Counted from the stretch's first letter, positions 26,961 through 35,664 are shown. The stretch is 48,767 bases of DNA from Acidobacteriaceae bacterium (GCA_025355385.1 JANXZS010000053.1:1-48767); one strand, 5' to 3'. Translations and numbers: made by a program. Notes: generated by a model from the sequence alone, not told the origin.

Positions 26961-27962
26961 ATGCGATGGTCGCGATCTAAAAGGTTGACGTCAAAGCTGG
27001 CCGGCTTGCTGACGCTGGGTTTGATCGTTTACGGAGGACCCGCCCGCGCGGTAACCTGCACGACCCAGGCCCAGATGACAGCCGGCCTGAGATCCGAACT
27101 ACAGCAGGCCGCCCTCAATCTTGGGCAGCTCGTCCAGAAGGGTGATGTGGCAGCCGTGAGGCAAGGAATGCTGCCCAAAGCGGCCAGCCAATTTGAAGCA
27201 ATTGCCACAGGCGTGCAGGCGGCATCGCCGCTGATGCAGGGTGCCGGCCTGACCGTCGACCAGATCTATTCGCTGGATGCCTCCGATCTGAAGCAGGAAC
27301 AGGAGACGCAGTTTTTCTGCGGCGTGGGTGGCACTGCTCTGGCCGTTGCGTTGAATTTTCAGCAGCTTCCACCGGGAAAATACGGATTTGCCATCCTGCA
27401 TGCTACCGGGGTGGCGCAGCCTCAACAGTTGGCGTTCATTCTGGCGAATGATGGCGGTTGGAAGCTGGCTGGTTTCTACCAGCGCCCGATGCTCTTTGCC
27501 GGCCACGACGGCGTCTGGTACTGGACCCAGGCGCGCGAATTCGCGAAGAAAAAGCAGAATTGGAGTGCCTATTTCTATTACCAGACGGCGCAGTTTTTGC
27601 TCACGCCGGTCGATTTCCTCAGCAGTCCCAATCTTGAGAAGCTGCAGAACGAGCAGAGTTCTGCAGTGCCTCCCGGCCTTCCCGGAGCGCAACCCATGGC
27701 CCTGGCCCTGAACAGCCAGAGTTGGAACATCACAAGCCTGCGTACCGACGCCTCTCTCGGCGGGCTCGATCTGGTGATCCATTATCAGGCTCAGGGTGAA
27801 GCAGACCCGGTAGCGTCGCGGCAAAAGGCAATCGAAGTTATGAAGGCAATGCTTGCGGCTCATACCGAATTGCGCGACGCGTTTCATGGACTCTGGGTGT
27901 ATGCGGACGCACCGGGCCAGCGACCATATGCGGTAGAGATCCCCATGGCGCAAATTCAATGA
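26961..27962 (+). CDS. unknown secreted protein, 333 aa
   Basis: The protein has an N-terminal signal peptide (basic start RWSRSKRL, hydrophobic LAGLLTLGLIVYGG, cleavage after ARA). A mature domain follows, with two Cys near 33 and 119. I do not recognise the family. The middle region contains GGWKLAGFYQRPML and an aromatic segment WSAYFYYQTAQFLL (about 205-218) that looks like a TPR-type helix. I use the ATG at 26961 because it puts the signal peptide at the extreme N terminus. It is divergent from the STN-like gene, so the two might share a regulatory region (26749-26960). Periplasmic or surface location is inferred. Confidence 0.75.
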   Translation: MRWSRSKRLTSKLAGLLTLGLIVYGGPARAVTCTTQAQMTAGLRSELQQAALNLGQLVQKGDVAAVRQGMLPKAASQFEAIATGVQAASPLMQGAGLTVDQIYSLDASDLKQEQETQFFCGVGGTALAVALNFQQLPPGKYGFAILHATGVAQPQQLAFILANDGGWKLAGFYQRPMLFAGHDGVWYWTQAREFAKKKQNWSAYFYYQTAQFLLTPVDFLSSPNLEKLQNEQSSAVPPGLPGAQPMALALNSQSWNITSLRTDASLGGLDLVIHYQAQGEADPVASRQKAIEVMKAMLAAHTELRDAFHGLWVYADAPGQRPYAVEIPMAQIQ

Positions 27963-28077
27963 GGTGCGCTTGCGGGGCCCAGGGGGCCGGGGTCTAGCGT
28001 AACGTATAGCGCGTGAAGATGGCGCTGGCGCGACAGCGAGTAAATGCAGAGAATAAAATTTGAAGGTGGCCAATCGT

Positions 28078-28716
28078 ATGCTTAAGAATCTTTCCCTTGT
28101 GATCGCAGAGCGACGTGCAACTCCCAGCTTTGATGGAACGCCGATTCCTGACACGGACTTGAAAAAGATCCTCGACGCGGGCCTGCACGCCCCCAGCGGC
28201 TACAACATGCAGCCATGGCGCTTCATTGTGGTGCGCACTCCAGAGCAGAAGAAACGGCTTCGCGGTGCCAGCTACAACCAGGCCAAGGTGGAGGAGGCTT
28301 CCGTGATGATCGTCGCCTGCGGCGATGCCGACGGCTGGCGCAACGGCGATCTGGAAGAGATGCTTCGCCTGGGACGCCAAGGCGGCATGCCTGAGCATTA
28401 TGCGGAACAGGCCAAAAACAGCATCCCGAACTACCTGTCGAACCACCCCAATATGCCGATGTGGCTAAATCGGCACGTAATGATTGCTTTTACCCACATG
28501 ATGCTGATGGCGGAGACGCTGGGTTATGACACCGCGCCCATGGAAGGCTTTGAGCAAGAGAAGGTTCATGAAGTGCTCAAGCTGCCACTTAGCTATCACG
28601 TGGTCGCGTTGTTGGGAATTGGACACCTGAACGGTCCGGATAAGTTTGACGGGGGCCGCTTCAGCATGGCGCGGACGGTCTTCGACGAGGAGTTCGGGCA
28701 CCCGATCAAGCTCTAA
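28078..28716 (+). CDS. nitroreductase-family FMN oxidoreductase
   Basis: This is a 212-residue member of the nitroreductase superfamily, homodimeric FMN enzymes that reduce nitro, quinone or other acceptors with NAD(P)H. The N-terminal phosphate-binding region (VIAERRATPSFDGTPIP, about 8-24) and HAPSGYNMQPWRFIVV (about 42-57) are typical, as is the C-terminal VVALLGIGHLNG. GAAGGTGG lies about 8 bases before the ATG at 28078; a TTG at 28060 is less likely. The physiological substrate cannot be told from sequence. An unknown secreted protein precedes it and a HAD phosphatase follows. Confidence 0.9.
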   Translation: MLKNLSLVIAERRATPSFDGTPIPDTDLKKILDAGLHAPSGYNMQPWRFIVVRTPEQKKRLRGASYNQAKVEEASVMIVACGDADGWRNGDLEEMLRLGRQGGMPEHYAEQAKNSIPNYLSNHPNMPMWLNRHVMIAFTHMMLMAETLGYDTAPMEGFEQEKVHEVLKLPLSYHVVALLGIGHLNGPDKFDGGRFSMARTVFDEEFGHPIKL

Positions 28717-28850
28717 ACTCGTGGTGCGGACAGCAGCGCTAGTTGAGTTTGACTGACTTCTGGCCTCAGACAATCCGACCGTCCACAAAACTGCGACGGA
28801 TCAACAGCGGGTCCCTTTAGTACGGCAATGAACTGCGATCTGCGGAGGAT

Positions 28851-28862
28851 CCCGGTACCGGG
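28851..28862. promoter_or_regulatory. 12-bp perfect palindrome at the ribosome site of the HAD gene
   Basis: CCCGGTACCGGG overlaps the GGGGA Shine-Dalgarno-like sequence that precedes the TTG start by 6 bases. It could be an operator or an RNA fold that limits initiation. The half-sites are contiguous, so an RNA hairpin would need to open the central bases. Chance occurrence is possible. Confidence 0.25.
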
Positions 28863-28870
28863 GAACACCA

Positions 28871-29548
28871 TTGAGTCTAGAGATTCAGCGTCCGCCCGCA
28901 GGCCTAATCTTTGATATGGATGGGGTCCTCATTGACTCCGAGCCGCTTCACAGGCGGGCGAAGGAGCAGGCGCTCGGCTATTTCGGCATCGTTCTGGCTG
29001 ACCAGACTTATGCGGATTACAAGGGACGGCCCGACGAAACAATGATGCGGGAGATCGCGGCGCAGAGGGCGGATCCCGCAATGACAGCCGGCGAGCTGCT
29101 GCGGAGAAAGCATCAGGCATTCGAAGCTCTCGAGCACACCATCCTGCCTATTCCAGACGCCGTCGAATTTGTCCGGTGGTCAAAAAACCACTATCGGATT
29201 GCCCTTGCGACATCCGCGACTCCCAGAAATCGCGCCGCCGCGTTGAGTGCGCTGGATCTCAGCTCCATTTTCGAAGCAGTGGTGGATGCCGACGACTTTC
29301 AGCGACCCAAACCAGATCCTGAAGCCTTTCAAGTGGCCATGCGCCGATCGGCGCTTCGTCCAGAAGAATGCTGGGTGATTGAAGATTCGCTGAACGGAGT
29401 CAAAGCCGCGAAGGCCGCTGGATGCGTGACTGTCGCACTCACTACAACTTTTGCGAGACAGGCTCTTTTGGAGGTTGGCGCAGATATCCTGATAGCCTCT
29501 TTTGCGGAGCTTAAGTCACGATTGCAAGAAATTCAGTTGTCCGATTGA
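28871..29548 (+). CDS. HAD-superfamily phosphatase / beta-phosphoglucomutase-like
   Basis: This 225-residue HAD hydrolase of the beta-phosphoglucomutase/CbbY/GmhB-like subgroup has a helical cap inserted after motif I. Motif I is FDMDGVLIDSE with nucleophile Asp15 and acid/base Asp17. Motif II Ser/Thr lies in ALATSATPRN (about 111-120), motif III Lys in FQRPKPDPEAF (about 142-152), and motif IV ED in WVIEDSLNG. All catalytic residues are present. The TTG start has GGGGA 6 bases upstream. The substrate is probably a sugar or phosphoglycolate-type phosphate, which sequence alone does not settle. It runs with the NUDIX gene 39 bases downstream and may be co-transcribed. Confidence 0.88.
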   Translation: MSLEIQRPPAGLIFDMDGVLIDSEPLHRRAKEQALGYFGIVLADQTYADYKGRPDETMMREIAAQRADPAMTAGELLRRKHQAFEALEHTILPIPDAVEFVRWSKNHYRIALATSATPRNRAAALSALDLSSIFEAVVDADDFQRPKPDPEAFQVAMRRSALRPEECWVIEDSLNGVKAAKAAGCVTVALTTTFARQALLEVGADILIASFAELKSRLQEIQLSD

Positions 29549-29587
29549 GTTCAAATCTCGTTGGAGATCTGGAAGTGAGGTCTGCAT

Positions 29588-30082
29588 TTGCGGAGAGAAT
29601 TCCCTGATGCGCCTATCGTTGGCGTTGGCGCGGTGATCCTTGAAGGCAACCGGGCATTGCTGGTGCGGCGGGGGCACGAACCGCTGAAAGGGGAATGGTC
29701 TCTGCCCGGCGGTGCGCTCGAGCTAGGAGAAACTCTCGAGCAGGGGGTGGTTCGCGAGGTTCTGGAAGAAACCGGTCTCGTGGTGGAGGCGGTCTCGGTG
29801 GTCGAAGTCCTGGATCGAATCGTGGCGGAAGATTCTACGGCGGAATGCAATACCGCTGGCGGCAGCAGAATTCGCTTTCACTATGTACTGATTGATTATC
29901 TCTGTCGCGTGACGGGTGGGACCCTGCGTGCGGCGAGCGACGCCATGGATGCCCGGTGGGTTGCGCGCGAGGAATTGAACGCACACGGCATCTATCACCT
30001 TGCTCCTGCCACCGTTGTTGTCATAGACAAGGGTTTTTGCATGGCGGAAAACGCCCGTGACACTTTGCGCATCACTCTTTAG
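29588..30082 (+). CDS. NUDIX hydrolase
   Basis: This 164-residue NUDIX protein cleaves nucleoside diphosphates linked to another moiety. The Nudix box is complete at 42-64 (GALELGETLEQGVVREVLEE then TGL), with Glu residues correctly placed for metal binding. The preceding EWSLPGG is typical of MutT/ADP-ribose pyrophosphatase-like relatives. The TTG start has GAGG 6 bases upstream (GTGAGGTCTGCA). It directly follows the HAD gene and precedes a divergently styled hydrolase gene on the same strand. Substrate class is unknown. No membrane segment. Confidence 0.88.
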   Translation: MRREFPDAPIVGVGAVILEGNRALLVRRGHEPLKGEWSLPGGALELGETLEQGVVREVLEETGLVVEAVSVVEVLDRIVAEDSTAECNTAGGSRIRFHYVLIDYLCRVTGGTLRAASDAMDARWVAREELNAHGIYHLAPATVVVIDKGFCMAENARDTLRITL

Positions 30083-30149
30083 CAACGTCTTAGGTTGTAC
30101 AGTCTCCGATCGAGCCCAGCGAGTTTGTGGCGAGAGAGCCCATCCATCC

Positions 30150-31196
30150 ATGCACGAAAATTCTGCGTGGACAACTGAACCTGAAACACCTACCTCATCC
30201 ACAGTGAAGTCTGGCCTTCGACCCGGAAGGTCGCGAGCATGGTGTGCGGCAAGGAGAGCCTTGGCAGCGGTCTTGCTGATCATGCTTGTGGGTTGTACTG
30301 CCTTCTGGTTCCATCCTGTCTGGATGATTGAACAAGCGCTGTCGATATTTCTGTGGAGCCATGGGATTCGCAGCGAATACATCGCCGTAGACGGCCATCG
30401 CGTGCACTACCTGGTCGCAGGGCAAGGGGAGCCGGTGGTCCTCATCCACGGTCTTGGAAGCCGTGCGGAGGATTGGGCGAACCTGATCCCGACCTTCGCC
30501 AAAGGTGGATACCGCGTATACGCGCTCGACTTGCTCGGCTACGGTAAGACGGATCGGCCACTCAGCGCATCGTATTTTATCCGCGAGGAGGCCGCTTTGG
30601 TGCAGGACTTTCTTGATGCTAAGGGGCTAGCCCGCGTGAATCTCGGAGGCTGGTCTATGGGCGGGTGGGTGGCTCTGCGAGTGGCCAGCGATGCGCCCAA
30701 GCGCGTGGAGCGCCTGATGTTGTTTGACAGCGCGGGAATTCGTTTTGATATGCGCTTCCCGCCGGATATTTTTGTTCCGGACACCCCTGAAAAACTGGCG
30801 AATCTCAACTCCTGGCTGATGTCAGAGCCGCCTAGCATCCCCGCGTTCCTTGCGCGCGATATGCTGCGCACCATGAGCGGACACCCCTGGGTTATCCGGC
30901 GCAGTGTTGCGTCCATGTTGACTAGAAACGACCTGATGGATGGCAAACTCAGCGCGTTGAAAATGCCTGTCCTGATTGTGTGGGGCTCCGAGGACCGGTT
31001 GATCCCGGCGATGAGCGGAATAGTTATGCATCAGGAAATCCCGCAGTCGATTCTGGCGTTGTTTGGCGGCTGCGGCCACCTGGCGCCGCGGCAATGTGCG
31101 GACCGCATCGGGCCTCGCACTCTTGAGTTCCTGCACTCGCAGTCGCCCATCGCATCCGCTATTAAGTTTGTACCGGCTGACCGGACTTTCGAGTAG
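30150..31196 (+). CDS. membrane-anchored alpha/beta hydrolase
   Basis: This 348-residue alpha/beta-fold hydrolase has a ~30-residue polar N terminus and a hydrophobic segment at about 38-55 (ALAAVLLIMLVGC...) likely to be a signal anchor or lipoprotein-like signal. The oxyanion motif is HGLG (100-103), the nucleophile Ser169 is in GWSMGG, the acid is probably the Asp in WGSEDRLIP (near 285) and the catalytic His is in GCGHLAPRQ (near 308). This is the standard triad of epoxide hydrolase/lipase/haloperoxidase-type enzymes. I choose the ATG at 30150; GAGAG lies upstream but spacing is long. The substrate is unknown. It follows the NUDIX gene with about 67 bases between. Confidence 0.85.
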   Translation: MHENSAWTTEPETPTSSTVKSGLRPGRSRAWCAARRALAAVLLIMLVGCTAFWFHPVWMIEQALSIFLWSHGIRSEYIAVDGHRVHYLVAGQGEPVVLIHGLGSRAEDWANLIPTFAKGGYRVYALDLLGYGKTDRPLSASYFIREEAALVQDFLDAKGLARVNLGGWSMGGWVALRVASDAPKRVERLMLFDSAGIRFDMRFPPDIFVPDTPEKLANLNSWLMSEPPSIPAFLARDMLRTMSGHPWVIRRSVASMLTRNDLMDGKLSALKMPVLIVWGSEDRLIPAMSGIVMHQEIPQSILALFGGCGHLAPRQCADRIGPRTLEFLHSQSPIASAIKFVPADRTFE

Positions 31197-31333
31197 CGAG
31201 CTAGTTAGACGCAATCGCTCACGAGGTCTGGGTCACTACTACTAACTGTTCCGTTGTAGTCAGGTGCAGCATCTCTTCAAAGGGAAAATTGAAACGGGCT
31301 GCGCTCCTTCTGGTTGACTTGCGCTGAATTGCT

Positions 31334-31948
31334 TTAGTCTTCTGCCTTCCACACGTAAGCGTCTTTCTGCGGCAATCCGATGTGACCGAGGACGCGGCAG
31401 GCGAATTGGCGAGCCATTTCGGTTGAATTCACCGGCTTGTTGTAGAAGGACGGGATAACGGGAAAGATGACCGCGCCGGCATCGGCAGCCAGTTGCATGT
31501 TCCGCAAATGAATCTTGTTGAGCGGGGTCTCGCGCACGCACAGAATCAGGGGGCGACACTCCTTCAGGCATACATCGGCGGCGCGCTGGATGAGGTTCGA
31601 AGCGAGGCCGTTAGCTATAGCCGCCAGCGTTCCCATGCTGCAGGGAAGGATGATCATTCCATCAGACGGATAGCTTCCGCTGGCAATGCCGGCACCAATG
31701 TCGGCCTCAGGGAAGGAATGGATTTTTAGGGGAGGCTTTCCCAGCAGCTTTTCCAGCAAATTGCTGCGGCCACTGAACTCCATCTCTTCTGCCACTACGC
31801 GTAGGGAACTCTCCGACGTCACAAAGCTAACGTGAGCTACGCGCTCATCGGCTTCAAGAGCCAGCAACAGTTGCTGACCAAAGACGGCTCCACTGGCGCC
31901 GGTCAGCGCAACGGTCAGGTTCCACTCGCTTTTGGTCTTGCCTGTCAT
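31334..31948 (-). CDS. ubiX: flavin prenyltransferase UbiX
   Basis: UbiX attaches a prenyl group to FMN to make prenylated FMN, the cofactor of UbiD-type decarboxylases. The 204-residue protein has the flavin-binding VALTGASGAVFGQQLL (about 13-28), a Ser/Thr-rich FMN loop (TSESSLRVV), LPCSMGTLAAIANGLASNLIQRAADVCLKE and PLILCVRETPLN, all family motifs. No ubiD is in the window; the product would serve a decarboxylase elsewhere. It lies 75 bases downstream of purB on the same strand. Start has GAGG about 13 bases upstream, a little far. Confidence 0.95.
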   Translation of the reverse strand: MTGKTKSEWNLTVALTGASGAVFGQQLLLALEADERVAHVSFVTSESSLRVVAEEMEFSGRSNLLEKLLGKPPLKIHSFPEADIGAGIASGSYPSDGMIILPCSMGTLAAIANGLASNLIQRAADVCLKECRPLILCVRETPLNKIHLRNMQLAADAGAVIFPVIPSFYNKPVNSTEMARQFACRVLGHIGLPQKDAYVWKAED

Positions 31949-32023
31949 TTTGATAGAACAATCCTCGTATCCGAAATGTATACAGTAGACGCGTGCGTTG
32001 CCACATGACTCGGTAAGTCCCGA

Positions 32024-33316
32024 TTATCCCAGCACCCGGACAAAAATGGCATCAACGTTCTCGAGTTGTCGTGTGAGATCAAAGGTCTTCGCCAGCTTTT
32101 CCGGAGTCAGCAGTGCAGTAATTTCCGGGTCTGTAGCCACCTCATCTTTGAAAACAAGATCGTCTCGCCAGGAGCGCATTGCGTGGCCCTGCACGAGGCG
32201 ATATGCATCCTCGCGCGACATTCCAGCCTCGGCCAGGTCGAGGAGCAGCTGTCCGGAAAAGATCAGGCCGCCCGTGCTCTCCAGATTTCGCATCATGCGG
32301 GCAGGGTAGACCAGCAGCTTTTCAATGAGGTTGGTAGTCTTTGCCAGCAGGTAATCCGTCAGAATTGTTGAGTCCGGAAAGATTATGCGCTCTACGGACG
32401 AGTGGGAGATGTCGCGCTCGTGCCATAGGGCTATGTTTTCAAAAGCCGCCTGGGTATTGGCACGCACTACGCGAGCCAATCCGCTGATCTGCTCGCTGGT
32501 TATGGGGTTCTTTTTATGTGGCATGGCCGAGGAACCCTTTTGCTTCTCGGAGAAATACTCCTGAGCCTCTCTCACCTCAGTGCGCTGCAGATGGCGAATC
32601 TCCACGGCGATCTTATCGAGCGTTGCGGTTACCAGGGCCAGAGTGGAGATGTAATGCGCGTGGCGATCGCGCTGGATAACCTGCGTGGCAATGGGCGCGG
32701 GCCTGAGCCCGAGCTTCTCGCAGATGCGCTCTTCATGCTCCGGCTTAAGGTGGCCGAAGGTGCCAACAGCACCACTGGTCTTGCCCACGCGCATGTCCTC
32801 TGCGGCAGCGTCGAATCGAACCAGGTTGCGCTGCATCTCTGCGTACCAGTTCAGGAGCTTGAGTCCGAAGGTGGTTGGCTCTGCATGGATACCGTGGGTG
32901 CGGCCAATGGCGGGCGTGTGCTTGAACTCAAGCGCGCGGCTCCTCAATACATGCGCCAAGTCAACCATGCCTTTACGCAGGATAACGGAGGCAGCTTTTA
33001 CCTGGAGGGCCTGCGCGGTATCCACCACGTCATTTGAGGTGAGTCCATAGTGCAGCCAGCGGGATTCCGGCCCGATCTTTTCGGCAACTGCCGTGGTGAA
33101 CGCAATGACGTCGTGCTTCACCTCTGCTTCGATCTCGTGAATACGCTCCACGCTGAAGTCGCCTTTGGTGCGAATCGCCCTGGCGGCCTCTGCCGGGACG
33201 ATGCCAGCCTCGGCCAGCGTTTCGCTAGCCGCCGTCTCCACCGCGAGCCACATGCGGTACTTATTTTCTTCTGTCCAGATGTGACCCATCTCGGGGCGCG
33301 TATAACGATCGATCAA
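32024..33316 (-). CDS. purB: adenylosuccinate lyase
   Basis: PurB cleaves SAICAR and adenylosuccinate, two steps of purine synthesis. The 430-residue protein opens IDRYTRPEMGHIW, has the general base region TRTHGIHAEPTTFG-type (His141) and the superfamily signature SSAMPHKKNP (262-271) with the catalytic Ser. The start is decided by the ribosome site: AAGGAGG lies exactly 7 bases before the TTG at 33314-33316, which gives the usual N terminus. An upstream in-frame ATG at 33358 would add 14 unrelated residues. No other pur genes are adjacent. ubiX follows on the same strand. Confidence 0.96.
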   Translation of the reverse strand: MIDRYTRPEMGHIWTEENKYRMWLAVETAASETLAEAGIVPAEAARAIRTKGDFSVERIHEIEAEVKHDVIAFTTAVAEKIGPESRWLHYGLTSNDVVDTAQALQVKAASVILRKGMVDLAHVLRSRALEFKHTPAIGRTHGIHAEPTTFGLKLLNWYAEMQRNLVRFDAAAEDMRVGKTSGAVGTFGHLKPEHEERICEKLGLRPAPIATQVIQRDRHAHYISTLALVTATLDKIAVEIRHLQRTEVREAQEYFSEKQKGSSAMPHKKNPITSEQISGLARVVRANTQAAFENIALWHERDISHSSVERIIFPDSTILTDYLLAKTTNLIEKLLVYPARMMRNLESTGGLIFSGQLLLDLAEAGMSREDAYRLVQGHAMRSWRDDLVFKDEVATDPEITALLTPEKLAKTFDLTRQLENVDAIFVRVLG

Positions 33317-33323
33317 AAGAATG

Positions 33324-33330
33324 CCTCCTT
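33324..33330 (-). promoter_or_regulatory. ribosome binding site that sets the purB TTG start
   Basis: AAGGAGG, a near-perfect Shine-Dalgarno sequence, lies 7 bases before the TTG start of purB. This excludes the upstream ATG at 33358 as the main start, because it would place the ribosome site inside the coding region. Confidence 0.8.
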
Positions 33331-33428
33331 GATTCCACAGCCTGATCCGCGAGTACACTCCATTTTATCGTTTGCGCATCTCATTCTGCATGCAATGGGT
33401 GTAGACTCGCGCAGAAGAAGGGAAGTGA

Positions 33429-33719
33429 ATGGAAGACCAACAGGACCTTATTACAATAGGAGAGTTTCGTGACACGGCCGAGGCCGAGATGGCCAAGGGC
33501 CGCCTGCGCTCTGCGGGAATCGACTGCTTCCTGGTGGGCGAAAACGTCGGTGTGCTCTACGGAAATTCAATCGGCAGCCTGCGGCTTCAAGTCAATCCGG
33601 ATGACGAAGCCGATGCCCGCGCCATCCTGGACGTAATTGCGGAACCGGGAGCAGCAGAACGGGCGGAAGAAGAAAACGCTGCCGCGTCCGTACTGGAGAA
33701 GCCGCTGGACCAAGTTTGA
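33429..33719 (+). CDS. DUF2007-domain protein (putative signal-transducing protein)
   Basis: This 96-residue cytoplasmic protein matches the DUF2007 / putative prokaryotic signal-transducing family. An early ISEF/FRDTAEAEMAKGRLRSAGIDCFLVGENVG pattern (about 13-44) is typical, with beta strands around GSLRLQVNPDDEADARAILDVI. The C terminus is a Glu/Ala-rich helix. AAGGGAAGTGA precedes the ATG. It sits divergent from purB, and its TGA stop abuts the stop codon of the convergent glutaredoxin gene. Function in the family is not established. Confidence 0.8.
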   Translation: MEDQQDLITIGEFRDTAEAEMAKGRLRSAGIDCFLVGENVGVLYGNSIGSLRLQVNPDDEADARAILDVIAEPGAAERAEEENAAASVLEKPLDQV

Positions 33720-33983
33720 CTACCTGCTGGCGCCGCTGACGCCTAACAAGGCACCCATTTCCTTATACAGAAAACCGCGTCCCGGCTTATAAGGCTGCAC
33801 CCATTTGCCGTTGAGCACAAACTGCGGAATTGCCATCTTACCGACGTTCTTCATCACCTCCTGCGCTGCGGAGGGAGTCGTCTCAATGTCGATTGCGGTG
33901 TAGGCAATTCCATGCTCGTCGAGGAACCGCTTAGCCTCTCGGCAATCCCGACACCAGGGAGCGGTATAAACCAGCAATTGCAT
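33720..33983 (-). CDS. glutaredoxin-like thiol oxidoreductase
   Basis: This 87-residue single-domain glutaredoxin-fold protein has the active site WCRDC, Cys11 and Cys14 (CxxC), after a YTAPW strand, and the conserved cis-Pro in AIPQFVL. It is close to NrdH/YruB-type glutaredoxins used for disulfide exchange. The start at the ATG at 33981-33983 is chosen because the fold begins there; a longer frame to 34178 encodes no recognisable extra domain. Its stop abuts that of the DUF2007 gene. It is on the same strand as tadA and separated from it by about 150 bases. The redox partner is unknown. Confidence 0.85.
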   Translation of the reverse strand: MQLLVYTAPWCRDCREAKRFLDEHGIAYTAIDIETTPSAAQEVMKNVGKMAIPQFVLNGKWVQPYKPGRGFLYKEMGALLGVSGASR

Positions 33984-34132
33984 ATAAGGATGATACCGGA
34001 CGGATGCGTGGCGGGGCTGGCGATCAAAAAATTGCAATCTGCTCTGCCTCAGGAGAGTAGCGAACAGCGGCTCTTTTTGACGGAAATTCCGCGAGAGCTT
34101 CGGTTGTCGAATGTGTCTTAGGTCGAAATGCT

Positions 34133-34582
34133 TTAACTGCGTCGTTCCCGAAAGAAACGACGCAATACCTCGCCACACTCCTCTGCCAGTACTCCCCGTG
34201 CGACTTCCATTTGATGGTTGAGCCGGGGATGGTTGAGGACTGAGAGTACGGAGCCGGCTGCTCCAGCCTTCGGATCATCCGCGCCGACCACCAGACGTTC
34301 GAGTCGGGCGTGAATCATGGCTCCGGCACACATGGCGCATGGTTCGAGCGTGACATAGAGACTGCAGCCTGTTAGGCGGTGATTGTTGCCCACCTTGGCG
34401 GCTTCGCGCATGGCGACAATCTCAGCATGAGCAGTGGGATCGAAGTCCCGCAGGACCCGATTCTGCCCGAGCGCAACGATGTTCCCGCCACACACCAGCA
34501 CAGCTCCAACAGGAACCTCCCCCGCTTCCGCTGAGGCCTGGGCCTCTTCAAGGGCAATCCGCAGATAATCTTCGTCAGTCAT
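34133..34582 (-). CDS. tadA: tRNA-specific adenosine deaminase
   Basis: TadA converts adenosine 34 to inosine in tRNA-Arg(ACG), allowing wobble reading. The 149-residue zinc deaminase has the catalytic HAE (52-54) and the zinc ligands in PCAMC (81-85), plus the N-terminal VPVGAVLV and C-terminal FF (RRFFRERRS) typical of TadA. Its ATG overlaps the aguA stop in an ATGA, so it is translated with the agmatine genes. The upstream extension (to 34612) is not supported. A guanine deaminase or other relative is unlikely given the motifs. Confidence 0.94.
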   Translation of the reverse strand: MTDEDYLRIALEEAQASAEAGEVPVGAVLVCGGNIVALGQNRVLRDFDPTAHAEIVAMREAAKVGNNHRLTGCSLYVTLEPCAMCAGAMIHARLERLVVGADDPKAGAAGSVLSVLNHPRLNHQMEVARGVLAEECGEVLRRFFRERRS

Positions 34583-35664
34583 TCGACCGCGGGTTGTTGC
34601 TGCGTCATGCAATGCAGCGCACCCAGCCCCCAGATGAGATCACCACAGTGTATCCCCACGACGTCGCGGTCAGGGAATAGCTCCGCGAGTGTGTTGAGTG
34701 CGACTCTGTCGTTATTGTCGTTAAATGTAGGCACCAGCACTAGCCCATTGGCAATGTAGAAGTTGGCGTAGCTGGCAGGAAGGCGCTGGCCCTCAAAGAC
34801 TACGGGACCGGGCATGGGCAATTCGACGATACGGAAGGGCTTGCCATCCAGGTCGCAGGCGTCGCGCAGACGCTCCAGGTTTTGCTTCAAGGGTTGGTGG
34901 TTATCGTCCAGGGCATTTGCCTCAGTCACGGTGACAATAGTGTTTTTAGAGACAAAGCGCGTGGCGTCGTCCACGTGTCCATGCGTATCATCTCCGGCAA
35001 TCCCGTGATTCAGCCAAAGTACCTTTTCCACGCCCAGATAGTCGAGAAAGGCCTGCTCCAGTTGCTCGCGGCCCAGGCCTGGATTGCGCTGCTGGACTTC
35101 GCTCAAGAGGCATTCCTCCGTAGTGAGCATCAGTCCAGCTCCGTTGACGTCTATCGAGCCGCCCTCAAGCACGATGCGTTGATCTCGAGCCATGGCTTTC
35201 CATTGCTGCAGACCTTCGCTTTGCGCGACGTGGTCCGGGATTTGGTCATCCTGCTGCCAGTTATCGTACTTGGCCCAGGCGTTGAATTTCCAATTCGTAA
35301 CAGCCAGCGATTTTGTATGTTCACTGGCGTTGGTGACAAAGATCGGGCCGGAGTCACGCGTCCAAACCCGGTCAGTCGGCCACTGGTGAAAAATGACGCG
35401 GTCGAATCGCACCCCCGCACGCTTCAGGATACTGCTCGCCCGTTTCTCGGCTGCCTGGTCATCCACCAGGATGTGCACCGTCTCTACGCGAGCGAGCTGT
35501 CGAACGATCTCGGCGTAGACCCAGGGAATGGGGTGATACTTGCCCGGCCAGTCCTGGGGATTATGCGGCCATGCAATCCAGGTGGCGGAATGCTTCTCCC
35601 ATTCCGCCGGCATCCGGTAACCAAGTTCATGGGGTGTTTTTTCTGTGTCGATCACGGCTTTCAT
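34579..35664 (-). CDS. aguA: agmatine deiminase
   Basis: AguA hydrolyses agmatine to N-carbamoylputrescine plus ammonia. The 361-residue guanidino-group-modifying enzyme opens GYRMPAEWEKHSATWIAWPHN. It carries the RDSGPIFV segment (Asp), WLNHGIAGDDTHGHVDD with the catalytic His, and the catalytic Cys352 in GALHCMTQQ. These match plant and bacterial AguA rather than arginine deiminase. It overlaps aguB by 4 bases upstream and tadA by 4 downstream, a tightly coupled operon. Its substrate should come from the pyruvoyl arginine decarboxylase gene just upstream. Confidence 0.95.
   Translation of the reverse strand: MKAVIDTEKTPHELGYRMPAEWEKHSATWIAWPHNPQDWPGKYHPIPWVYAEIVRQLARVETVHILVDDQAAEKRASSILKRAGVRFDRVIFHQWPTDRVWTRDSGPIFVTNASEHTKSLAVTNWKFNAWAKYDNWQQDDQIPDHVAQSEGLQQWKAMARDQRIVLEGGSIDVNGAGLMLTTEECLLSEVQQRNPGLGREQLEQAFLDYLGVEKVLWLNHGIAGDDTHGHVDDATRFVSKNTIVTVTEANALDDNHQPLKQNLERLRDACDLDGKPFRIVELPMPGPVVFEGQRLPASYANFYIANGLVLVPTFNDNNDRVALNTLAELFPDRDVVGIHCGDLIWGLGALHCMTQQQPAVE

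Noticed and set aside
27099-28154. 351-residue minus-strand frame opposite the 333-aa secreted protein and part of the nitroreductase
   Set aside because: It overlaps two better plus-strand genes, has Arg/His-rich shadow composition and no known domain.
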